NCBI RefSeq assembly: GCF_041734735.1
Contig: NC_134903.1
Location: 552,501 to 616,500 of the forward strand
From: Babylonia areolata
Lineage: Eukaryota; Mollusca; Gastropoda; Neogastropoda; Buccinidae
Reading direction: 5' to 3'
Length of the DNA: 64,000 nt
Program-made: the position numbers and the translations under genes
The notes under the pieces: model-generated
What the model was told of the DNA's origin: nothing
Database searches by the model: none
Seen by the model: only the letters and a program-made list of their open reading frames with translations
Shown: one piece after another, positions 62,524 through 64,000 of the stretch
Position numbering within the stretch: the first letter of the stretch is position 1
Layout: each line of letters begins with the position of its first letter

Positions 62524-63248
62524 AGAGACTCACGTCAGCGTCACAGGGCAGACGTCTGAAGGCCTGGGCAGCCGCCACACGGACCTCCGTGGGGTTCCTG
62601 GTCCTCTTCACGCACTTGTTCACCACAGACACGGCGCTGCTCACGTGACCCGCGTTGCCGATAGCTCGCAGACCCATCAGCACCTGCAATAGTTTTTACT
62701 GGTCAGGGATCTGTCGGTTAAATAAGATCCTGGTGGAAGAAATCAACAAACAAATAAATAAATGAACAACCCAGGTCTATACATGTGTGAAATGAAAGGT
62801 AACTAAGTGTTAAGCAATCTGGACATCTATGTGTTTCTCAGCACATAGACTGGACAGGTACAACATCGCACAGGGCCTTGTCACGGGCGTTGTAAAACTG
62901 ACCTGGTCCAGGTTTTTCTTGTTGACGTAGCAGGAGCTGCCGATGAGGTCCTCAAAAGACGTCATGATGCTCTGTACTGAAGACTCCAGGCTGCACTGGG
63001 GCTGGCGCTGGCAGAAGTTGTTGATCATGGTGGACACAGGCAGCAGGGCTTTCTCCCCGAGAGTCTGGGACTTGAGCAGAGACTTCACCTGCTCCAACAT
63101 GGCCGCGCTGGGCTCCTGGATCAGGGCCAGTGACGTCAGCCACATGTCGGCTTCAACGCCGGTGACGTCATTGTTCATCAGCATCTGCGTCATCATGGTG
63201 ACGGTGGCTTCAGTGCCCGCCATGGGCAGAGCATCCACGAAGAACTTC
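22666..63248 (-). CDS. apolipophorin/apolipoprotein B-type large lipid transfer protein, 44 exons, 5' end outside window
   Basis: A secreted carrier that assembles lipids into haemolymph lipoprotein (family role; not shown here). I joined 44 exons at GT-AG sites. The frame is continuous and yields 3,930 residues plus TAA; residue numbers in the exon entries count from the first full codon in the window. Order: helical lipid-transfer domain (1-~340, with VGSFVWSHLTNL); open beta-sheet domains (~340-900); a long beta-rich region with repeated T-P-F/W-x-G-Y/W modules (~1170-3080); a mixed region; and a helical C-terminus (~3450-3880) ending in a basic tail. Insect apolipophorins are near 3,300 residues and vertebrate apoB-100 near 4,500; this one probably exceeds 4,300 once the missing start is added. 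No von Willebrand D domain is seen. Vitellogenin is less likely because of the length and the VGSFVWSHL-type sequence. Confidence 0.92.
22729..23210 (-). repeat. 77-bp array duplicating the last-exon 3' splice site
   Basis: Units start at 22729, 22806, 22883, 22960, 23037, 23114 and a partial at 23191. Units 1-6 each keep CTACCTTTCAG plus GAATACAC and following codons. Unit 1 is the real exon start; the other five are intronic copies. Confidence 0.93.
23626..23694 (-). CDS. lipoprotein gene exon 43 (residues 3880-3902)
   Basis: A 69-bp microexon: PKSKWWADNSTDQEQ. Acceptor GACACAG, donor GTGAGT, phase 0 at both ends. Confidence 0.85.
23820..24110. repeat. 42-bp intronic minisatellite
   Basis: Seven units of CAATCAAATACCTGTTCATA, CCTAATATCGTCTCAGAAGT, TT between exons 42 and 43. 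Confidence 0.93.
24523..24831 (-). CDS. lipoprotein gene exon 42 (residues 3777-3879)
   Basis: EEELEIYARHFRFLQ helix, then VTVWDPEHGEIQAEIHLPV, which is strongly conserved in apolipophorins just before their C-terminal von Willebrand D domain. Phase 0 at both ends. Confidence 0.93.
24838..25620. repeat. ~83-bp intronic minisatellite touching an acceptor
   Basis: About nine units of ACACAGCTTTCGATATATTG, CATGGTCAGTGTTAATTGAT, ...TTGATTAGACAGACGTTATA, GAAGGACC. The array begins about four bases upstream of the exon 42 acceptor AG. Copies decay away from the exon. Confidence 0.92.
25993..26243 (-). CDS. lipoprotein gene exon 41 (residues 3693-3776)
   Basis: GEQRDDVLCAEAMQ, then SARANEVLSDVLNMES. 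Acceptor is TTGTAG. Confidence 0.9.
26340..26700. repeat. GAGGAA-rich tract, (CA)n, (TA)n
   Basis: Purine-rich tract 26335-26510, CA 26611-26649, TA 26650-26672, in the intron between exons 40 and 41. Confidence 0.9.
26814..26922 (-). CDS. lipoprotein gene exon 40 (residues 3657-3693)
   Basis: LTKAVVSLDSYLLAARQ, helical. Donor GTAGGT is followed by a (C)n tract in the transcript. Confidence 0.9.
27010..27500. repeat. ~43-bp intronic minisatellite
   Basis: Eleven units of GGAACTTATGAACAAAATAA, CAGTTACCATCTTTGACTGG, TGCA between exons 39 and 40. Confidence 0.93.
27566..27713 (-). CDS. lipoprotein gene exon 39 (residues 3607-3656)
   Basis: QYIGEMSDSYQQ and ISQQMKEAVQTMTQYP, helical. The acceptor and about ten codons recur upstream as QYIDSMSNSC. 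Confidence 0.9.
27703..27862 (-). repeat. triplicated exon 39 acceptor
   Basis: TGTGTTTGCAG followed by GCAATA occurs at the real site and twice upstream in the intron (AG complements at 27789-27791 and 27847-27849), with CAGACCATGTG-type flanks. Confidence 0.9.
28330..28525. repeat. ~19-bp C-rich intronic minisatellite
   Basis: About ten units of CAGCCCCCTGTCCAGGCCC and CAGCCCCCTGTACAAGCCCT next to the exon 38 donor. Confidence 0.93.
28532..28812 (-). CDS. lipoprotein gene exon 38 (residues 3514-3607)
   Basis: LNNEMDELASQLQTLRRQL is a strong amphipathic helix. Ends TTG CA before GTGAGT (phase 2). A Pro/Ser-coding 19-bp repeat (28330-28520) fills the adjoining intron. Confidence 0.9.
29264..29448 (-). 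CDS. lipoprotein gene exon 37 (residues 3452-3513)
   Basis: EHPERSLVLKAFYVND, then HWRSAFLADLQ. The protein turns from beta-rich to helical here. Acceptor GGTTACAG. Confidence 0.88.
29989..30154 (-). CDS. lipoprotein gene exon 36 (residues 3397-3452)
   Basis: SFSLKTNYDP at the end; phase 1 donor GTAAGT after CCC G. Confidence 0.88.
30829..31170 (-). CDS. lipoprotein gene exon 35 (residues 3283-3396)
   Basis: KLQDTAGAWDNGSNYTL, with an N-x-T sequon. The basic YLTARRQRKNMALRG segment lies near the end. Phase 0 at both ends. Confidence 0.9.
31410..31467. repeat. (GT)n microsatellite
   Basis: 29 GT units, intronic, (CA)n in the transcript. Confidence 0.95.
31586..31954 (-). CDS. lipoprotein gene exon 34 (residues 3160-3282)
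   Basis: ATFHWDADRDQSKQ resembles AAWDADNDKNAK of exon 17 and ATWNAEDDLNAR of exon 22, a second recurring motif. Phase 0 at both ends. Confidence 0.9.
31980..32330 (+). mobile_element. dispersed element family D, copy 1
   Basis: Shares CTATCTGGCTAGAATTTGAT, GGCCAACTAGCC, CTGCAGCACTGACAGCCAGT, CATAGTCCTTCACAAAAGAC and GAGAAACCATTGAT with three other intronic copies. I recognise it as a common molluscan interspersed repeat. It has no open frame and no clear Pol III boxes. Confidence 0.65.
32670..32918 (-). CDS. lipoprotein gene exon 33 (residues 3077-3159)
   Basis: LTGDLPQVTVTLAEP and WDRNDPNSNLRVTS, beta-rich. Phase 0 at both ends. Confidence 0.9.
33255..33279. repeat. poly(A) run
   Basis: About 25 A on the + strand, intronic. 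It may be a retroposon tail, but no element is recognised upstream. Confidence 0.8.
33540..33758 (-). CDS. lipoprotein gene exon 32 (residues 3004-3076)
   Basis: STPFQALRRTSWVLEHHG, the last clear TPF module. Phase 0 at both ends. Confidence 0.9.
33920..34205 (-). mobile_element. dispersed element family D, copy 2 (reverse)
   Basis: Reverse complement of the family D core: GGAGGCAAGACTGCACTGGC, GGGCTAGTTGGCC, CCCTCTTGGCTGAGAGAGTG, GACAGATAGTCTGTTGTTCT. Confidence 0.65.
34360..35095. repeat. CTCT/GTCT-rich intronic repeats with ~75-110-bp higher unit
   Basis: TCTCTGCATAAGTCATCTCT, GTCTCTGTATGTCTCTCCAT and CTGTCTGTCTGTCTCTGACT recur about five times, then pure CT at 35048-35094. Includes the copied exon 31 donor at 35016-35050. 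Confidence 0.9.
35465..35630. repeat. (CT)n tract by exon 31 donor
   Basis: CT and CCCTCT repeats reach within ~15 bp of the donor-side sequence copied at 35016-35050. Confidence 0.95.
35636..35932 (-). CDS. lipoprotein gene exon 31 (residues 2905-3003)
   Basis: TTPHADWHTLEARASH, STPLLDAVRASASLSY and DTPFDSVKDWKME modules. The donor (GTGATG) region is duplicated ~600 bp downstream at 35016-35050. Confidence 0.92.
36320..36396. repeat. (CTT)n and (CT)n tract
   Basis: CTT repeats then CT repeats in the intron after exon 30. Confidence 0.95.
36442..36620 (-). CDS. lipoprotein gene exon 30 (residues 2845-2904)
   Basis: DGFTCYATANYMDDERL, then the QTPWSKWEKMSATGSY module. The acceptor TTATCAG lies upstream of the first Met and was chosen because it keeps frame with exon 29. 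Confidence 0.88.
36890..37400. repeat. ~30-bp intronic minisatellite (AATAACAGTGAACACTGA)
   Basis: Units CAATAACAGTGAACACTGAC, CCCTCTACACGT between exons 29 and 30, homogeneous at 37190-37380 and diverged to the left. Confidence 0.9.
37406..37617 (-). CDS. lipoprotein gene exon 29 (residues 2774-2845)
   Basis: SDVGASFQHIGELSSTF completes the exon 28 module; TTPFEDWTQTRAEYRH is a second. Ends phase 1. Confidence 0.92.
37668..37723. repeat. (GT)n microsatellite
   Basis: 28 GT units about 50 bp upstream of the exon 29 acceptor in gene direction. Confidence 0.95.
37740..37970. repeat. ~60-bp intronic repeat (GTGTGTAGCTTGGAAAG)
   Basis: Four units of GTGTGTAGCTTGGAAAGGAA, TAGACTGGGACTGGGAGGAT, AGTCTTG. 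Confidence 0.85.
38060..38120. repeat. (CT)n microsatellite
   Basis: About 30 CT units, intronic. Confidence 0.95.
38317..38597 (-). CDS. lipoprotein gene exon 28 (residues 2681-2774)
   Basis: Beta-rich, ending NTPLEGYR; the module continues into exon 29. Ends phase 2 at GTAAAG. Confidence 0.92.
39065..39346 (-). CDS. lipoprotein gene exon 27 (residues 2587-2680)
   Basis: KTPYDGFRMTELIHSL and QTPFTSDLTATFDH modules. Phase 0 at both ends. Confidence 0.92.
39405..39710 (-). mobile_element. dispersed element family D, copy 3 (reverse)
   Basis: TTTCTCCACTGCAATGGGAA, GGGGGCTAGTTGGCC, CCCTCTTGGCCGAGAAAGTG, TCGAACACGACTGACTATCA. Confidence 0.65.
40287..40463 (-). CDS. lipoprotein gene exon 26 (residues 2528-2586)
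   Basis: RTPFTNWGLTKLSYKH module followed by CNAKLECGRG with two close Cys. Phase 0 at both ends. Confidence 0.92.
40690..40820 (+). mobile_element. tRNA-SINE 3' fragment with (GAA)n tail
   Basis: GTAAACACGTCATGCACGTA, AAAGCCCACCCGTGTATGCC, GTGAACGTGGGAGTCGGAGC, then GAAGAAGAAGAAGAA. This is the tail half of a molluscan tRNA-SINE related to the element at 18523-19045. Confidence 0.6.
40944..43073 (-). CDS. lipoprotein gene exon 25, 2,130-bp module-repeat exon (residues 1818-2527)
   Basis: A single exon of 710 codons, far longer than its neighbours. It holds about ten modules such as ESPFDGYRQLGASF, TTPFRGYKQMGAAF, MTPFAGYKQMGASF, MTPFTGYTQLGGQF, ITPFIAYRTMGSSF and ATPFEGFNQVGATF. Spacing is 50, 50 and 54 residues across the central copies, so the region grew by internal duplication. 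Between motifs are alternating polar/hydrophobic stretches, consistent with amphipathic beta-strands that bind lipid. Phase 0 at both ends. Confidence 0.95.
43317..43586 (-). CDS. lipoprotein gene exon 24 (residues 1728-1817)
   Basis: TTPFSGWEKSSAILRH and STPWAGWEQ, the latter ending exactly at the donor, so a module is split between exons. Confidence 0.92.
44040..44690. repeat. ~41-bp intronic minisatellite
   Basis: About 16 units of ACATGGATCAACACTACAAC, ACACAGGAAACGAAAGCTAA, G next to the exon 23 donor. Translations open in several frames are artefacts. Confidence 0.95.
44695..44910 (-). CDS. lipoprotein gene exon 23 (residues 1656-1727)
   Basis: ATPLSGYESLSASFRH module. The basic KDKRRVRQSR near the start includes a minimal furin-type RxxR. 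Whether it is cleaved is unknown, and it is not at the position of the insect apoLp-II/I cut. The acceptor is embedded in a 29-bp array. Confidence 0.9.
44908..45175 (-). repeat. 29-bp array carrying the exon 23 acceptor
   Basis: Nine units. In gene direction each reads ATCACCAGTTTATACTTCAC followed by TGTCAG and ATC; the real site reads TGTCCACAG and ATC. Confidence 0.92.
45571..46020 (-). CDS. lipoprotein gene exon 22 (residues 1506-1655)
   Basis: Three modules: TTPVRSVRSLAAQV, STPWDELRVVDTGV and DTPRDDFPYLQ at the exon end. Phase 0 at both ends. Confidence 0.92.
46283..46438 (-). CDS. lipoprotein gene exon 21 (residues 1454-1505)
   Basis: TSPWTEPISSKVNAKYES, a variant module. Phase 0 at both ends. 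Confidence 0.9.
46640..46703. repeat. (CA)n microsatellite at exon 20 donor
   Basis: Pure CA run at 46650-46703. In the transcript it is (GT)n starting six bases after the donor. Confidence 0.95.
46712..46942 (-). CDS. lipoprotein gene exon 20 (residues 1377-1453)
   Basis: QTPWRNARDWRAEL module. The donor GTACAC is followed within six bases by a long (GT)n tract in the transcript. Confidence 0.9.
47036..48030. repeat. 20-bp intronic minisatellite (GTTGTGTACCGTTGTTCTGT)
   Basis: About 1 kb of GTTGTGTACCGTTGTTCTGT units and a 10-bp GTTGTTCTGT variant between exons 19 and 20. Its Cys/Val/Leu-rich translations in several frames are artefacts. Confidence 0.97.
48412..48699 (-). CDS. lipoprotein gene exon 19 (residues 1281-1376)
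   Basis: LDVKSSLRKISLKSLSVS, beta-rich without a clear TPF module. Phase 0 at both ends. Confidence 0.9.
48705..48960. repeat. ~120-bp intronic tandem duplication
   Basis: CTCAGAACTGACATGGGGTG through ATGACAGACATCACTAATTA, CAACTCAT is present twice. Confidence 0.85.
49304..49627 (-). CDS. lipoprotein gene exon 18 (residues 1173-1280)
   Basis: First clear copies of the module: STPVQGYSNLAV and QTPFRGYGSMGLTF. A decayed copy of its acceptor region lies at 49748-49800. Confidence 0.92.
49748..49800 (-). repeat. decayed copy of the exon 18 acceptor region
   Basis: GCTATGCCTTCAGTCTCCAT, TAGGGCAGTGGACACAGTGA parallels 49609-49650. The copy has lost the AG at the splice position. Confidence 0.8.
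49995..50174 (-). CDS. lipoprotein gene exon 17 (residues 1113-1172)
   Basis: Begins NTYGVSGTHKLA; ends LEAAWDADNDKNAK. The acceptor and first ~12 codons are repeated upstream in the intron up to position 50475. Confidence 0.9.
50139..50475 (-). repeat. copies of the exon 17 acceptor region
   Basis: The real site and copies at 50222-50271, about 50300-50385 (interrupted by a C-rich run) and 50420-50470 share AGTTTGTGAGTGCCGCTCAC, ACCGTAGGTGTTCTGTGGAA. Confidence 0.85.
50670..51178 (+). mobile_element. dispersed element family D, copy 4, with (CATA)n tail
   Basis: The longest copy: CAACTATCTGGGATAGAATT, GGCCAACTAACC, CTGCAGCACTAAGAGCCAGT, TGCTGTTGTCCCAACTGTAA, then (CATA)n at 51134-51178. 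An internal ~80-bp block (GCTGTCCCAACTATCTGGGA through CCCCACTCTCTCG) is tandemly duplicated. Confidence 0.7.
51208..51402 (-). CDS. lipoprotein gene exon 16 (residues 1048-1112)
   Basis: Begins WEHNLSLKTKGSMHS and contains LSGEANLEWDDLQLAG. No Met-initiated frame covers it, so it was found from its TGCTTTCAG acceptor and GTGAGA donor. Confidence 0.88.
51926..52144 (-). CDS. lipoprotein gene exon 15 (residues 975-1047)
   Basis: LTLKDKSSKLKKVNGEL. First of 13 consecutive exons with phase 0 at both ends (exons 15-27). Confidence 0.9.
52432..52651 (-). CDS. lipoprotein gene exon 14 (residues 901-974)
   Basis: DHKKKLSSGELEVNYGR, basic and beta-rich. Starts phase 2, ends phase 0. Confidence 0.9.
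53444..53806 (-). repeat. ~150-bp repeat carrying the exon 13 donor, three copies
   Basis: ACTTACGATCTGACAGTGTA, CTTGTTGT occurs at 53448, 53601 and 53757 (the real site). All keep GTAAGT in gene direction. Confidence 0.92.
53763..54000 (-). CDS. lipoprotein gene exon 13 (residues 822-901)
   Basis: GRLANGRVNVMYNVP; ends NKYTVRS at GTAAGT. The exon end and donor recur twice in the following intron. Confidence 0.9.
54516..54654 (-). CDS. lipoprotein gene exon 12 (residues 776-822)
   Basis: VSFSGSGLYTQDKILK. The acceptor (GACACAG) is preceded directly by a (TG)n tract in the transcript instead of an ordinary polypyrimidine tract. Confidence 0.88.
54660..54701. repeat. (CA)n tract directly upstream of the exon 12 acceptor
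   Basis: In gene direction a (TG)n run sits immediately 5' of GACACAG. Confidence 0.95.
55020..55375 (-). repeat. ~80-90-bp repeat carrying the exon 11 donor
   Basis: GGTTACCTGCATCTTGTTCT, TGCTG and TTAACATTTTATGGTGGTTG recur. Donor copies lie near 55099, 55180 and 55267 besides the real one at 55352-55357. Confidence 0.9.
55358..55476 (-). CDS. lipoprotein gene exon 11 (residues 736-775)
   Basis: STMTNTKKEVSLAGSV; ends KNKMQ before donor GTAACC. The exon end plus donor is repeated three times in the intron. Confidence 0.88.
55476..56095. repeat. ~45-bp intronic minisatellite (GTACAGCAGATCTGTACAAT)
   Basis: About 14 units of TGTTATGTTGGTTAGTACAG, CAGATCTGTACAATACAGTG. Each unit contains the self-complementary CAGATCTG. 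Confidence 0.95.
56290..56760. repeat. ~240-bp intronic duplication
   Basis: CCGATTAATACCGTTTAGAT and AGATATATCTGCATACGTTG recur near 56640-56680, with AACAGAAAATAAACAGTATT in both copies. Confidence 0.75.
56813..57067 (-). CDS. lipoprotein gene exon 10 (residues 651-736)
   Basis: VTYTPVVELRHPSRD. Phase 1 at both ends. ITNTKKLMGVSGS resembles the start of exon 11 (MTNTKKEVSLAGS), suggesting related beta modules. Confidence 0.9.
57150..57455 (-). repeat. ~185-bp tandem duplication spanning the exon 9 donor
   Basis: TTGAATTCAGCTTTCTTCCA occurs at 57245 and 57430. Flanking GCATGAAAG and ATAAACAGAACAG-type blocks are also duplicated. Confidence 0.82.
57429..57576 (-). CDS. lipoprotein gene exon 9 (residues 602-651)
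   Basis: MAQLSFNTPGSK and AASPWKKAEFKG. The 3' end of this exon with its donor is duplicated ~185 bp downstream in the intron (about 57234-57266). Confidence 0.88.
58212..58473 (-). CDS. lipoprotein gene exon 8 (residues 514-601)
   Basis: VCTGELASRITGLELCGELQ carries two Cys that may pair, as in related proteins (inferred). Ends phase 0 with GTCAGT. Confidence 0.9.
58666..58848 (-). CDS. lipoprotein gene exon 7 (residues 453-514)
   Basis: GTLHSSTALKARVDL continues the open beta-sheet domain. Starts and ends in phase 2; acceptor TGTTTCAG, donor GTCAGT. Confidence 0.9.
59468..59634 (-). CDS. lipoprotein gene exon 6 (residues 398-453)
   Basis: GLPLSLTVKGTATVDLK is the conserved entry into the open beta-sheet domain. 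The donor is the weak GTTCCA. I chose it over a GTTTGT six bases downstream because it gives IRPSGAIRVSG, matching the usual RPSAA-type junction. Confidence 0.8.
60000..60220. repeat. CACACCAAC-type repeats and (CA)n
   Basis: ACACATTGCACCAATCACAC, CAAC repeats (60020-60170), then pure CA (60172-60220). Confidence 0.92.
60251..60427 (-). CDS. lipoprotein gene exon 5 (residues 339-397)
   Basis: LYVRMFGNEMAFQRF typifies this region of the family. Phase 0 at both ends. A CA tract (60172-60220) lies ~30 bp past the donor. Confidence 0.9.
60897..61271 (-). CDS. lipoprotein gene exon 4 (residues 214-338)
   Basis: Begins VGSFVWSHLTNL, the most diagnostic stretch for the apolipophorin/apoB family at the end of the helical domain. 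FNLGRLQFSRNYEGS starts the following beta part. Phase 0 at both ends. Confidence 0.95.
61591..61734 (-). CDS. lipoprotein gene exon 3 (residues 166-213)
   Basis: ELRIAAYLAVMTCP belongs to the helical lipid-transfer domain. Phase 0 at both ends; acceptor TGTTACAG, donor GTCAGT. Confidence 0.93.
61770..62345. repeat. ~38-bp intronic minisatellite
   Basis: About 15 units of GGATGGCACACTACACAGCA, ATGTGGGTCATGT between exons 2 and 3. Confidence 0.95.
62467..62519. repeat. (CA)n at exon 2 donor
   Basis: 26 CA units. In the transcript a (TG)n tract starts 14 nt after the 5' splice site. Confidence 0.95.
62534..62683 (-). CDS. lipoprotein gene exon 2 (residues 116-165)
   Basis: LRAIGNAGH and RVAAAQAFRRLPC are characteristic of the superhelical part of vitellogenin_N-type domains. 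Phase 0 at both ends. A (GT)n tract in the transcript begins 14 nt after the GTGAGT donor. Confidence 0.93.
62903..63248 (-). CDS. lipoprotein gene exon 1 of those visible (residues 1-115)
   Basis: Acceptor TTGACAG, donor GTCAGT. The first base completes a codon from an upstream exon outside the window. Helical lipid-transfer domain; FCQRQPQC holds two Cys. A ~45-bp minisatellite fills the visible intron upstream. Confidence 0.88.
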
Positions 63249-63261
63249 CTGTCAACACAGC

Positions 63262-64000
63262 GGGTTAGGTCAGTGAGTGAATCAACACATTGTTCATTGA
63301 CAGTATTTTATAGGTCAGTGAGTGATTCAACACATTGTTCATTGACAGAATTCTATAGGTCAGTGAGAGAATCAACCCATTGTTCATTGACAGTATTCTA
63401 TAGGTCAGTGAGTGAATCAACACATTGTTCATTAACTCACTCAGTACGGCCAGTCCTCTCTTCTCCTCTACACAGACCCCTCGGATGTCCTGTAGGTGTC
63501 TGAATGACCCAACATTTAGCTTCCGTCGTCAGAATTGTGGCATTCTTTGTCAACATTCACCTCTTCAGTATAAGAGCCTTCCGCTTGCAATATTTTGATG
63601 ATGGTAACTGGGGTGAAACGCTGTTAACGTCGTCTCTTTCGCCGTTCGTATGGAGAGAGTTAACAGTATTCTATAGGTCAGTGAGAGAATCAACATATTG
63701 TTCATTGACAGTATTCTATAGGTCAGTGAGTGAGTTAACACATTGTTCATTGACAGTATTCTATAGGCCAGAGAGTGAATCAACACATTGTTCACTGACA
63801 GTATTCTATAGGTCAGTGAGTGAATCAACACATTGTTCATTAACACTATTCTATAGGTCAGTGAGTGAATCAACACATTGTTCACTGACAGTATTCTATA
63901 GGTCAGTGAGTGAATCAACACATTGTTCACTGACACTATTCTATAGGTCAGTGAGTGAATCAACACATTGTTCATTGACACTATTCTATAGGTCAGTGAG
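63262..64000. repeat. ~45-bp intronic minisatellite, running to the window edge
   Basis: GGTCAGTGAGTGAATCAACA, CATTGTTCATTGACAGTATT, CTATA units, split by a unique block at 63435-63660. It lies in the intron upstream of the first visible lipoprotein exon. Confidence 0.93.

Noticed and set aside
22666-63248. Identification as vitellogenin
   Set aside because: The visible part alone is 3,930 residues, over twice a usual vitellogenin. No polyserine/phosvitin-like region is seen, and the exon 4 and exon 42 sequences fit apolipophorin/apoB better.
1-64000. Retroviral or other capsid-bearing element remnants
   Set aside because: I saw no paired long terminal repeats, protease/integrase motifs or capsid-like frames. 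The only polymerase-like remnant is the LINE tail at the left edge.

Overview
This is an animal nuclear window, most likely from a mollusc and probably a gastropod (inferred, not proven). The evidence is a pedal-peptide neuropeptide precursor, a many-exon invertebrate lipoprotein gene with GT-AG introns, several tRNA-derived SINE families of molluscan type, and a very high load of micro- and minisatellites. Only two protein-coding host genes can be supported. They lie tail to tail.

Positions 1-535 hold the broken 3' end of a non-LTR retrotransposon. Positions 600-10690 hold no host gene that I can see. They contain microsatellites, a 28-bp minisatellite (1139-3240), an evolving ~37-50-bp minisatellite family (4780-8475) split by a tRNA-headed retroposon (6946-7829), and further short arrays. 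Positions 10691-12886 (+ strand) are the main coding exon of a pedal-peptide/orcokinin-superfamily precursor. It has 28 uninterrupted 17-residue repeats, each ending in Phe-Gly-Lys-Arg, so most of the mature peptides are predicted to be amidated. Its signal-peptide exon is not identified. Its stop codon runs straight into a 2-kb minisatellite. Positions 12900-22000 are almost wholly tandem repeats plus SINE pieces.

Positions 22666-63248 (- strand) carry 44 exons of a giant apolipophorin/apolipoprotein B-type large lipid transfer protein. I placed every exon at GT-AG sites. The joined frame is consistent throughout and gives 3,930 residues plus a stop; the 5' exons lie beyond the right edge. 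The visible part runs from the helical lipid-transfer (vitellogenin_N-type) domain through open beta-sheet domains. It continues into a long beta-rich region built from repeated T-P-(F/W)-x-G-(Y/W) modules, including a 2.1-kb exon, and ends in a helical C-terminal region with a basic tail. No von Willebrand type D domain is visible.

The most unusual signal is in the introns of this lipoprotein gene. At nine exon-intron boundaries the boundary itself has been tandemly duplicated into the intron, so that extra copies of a 5' or 3' splice site, often with some codons of the exon, sit next to the functional one. Other introns carry minisatellites, UG-type dinucleotide tracts touching splice sites, and four copies of one dispersed element family. 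The two genes have no evident functional link: one encodes secreted neuropeptides and the other a secreted haemolymph lipid carrier.
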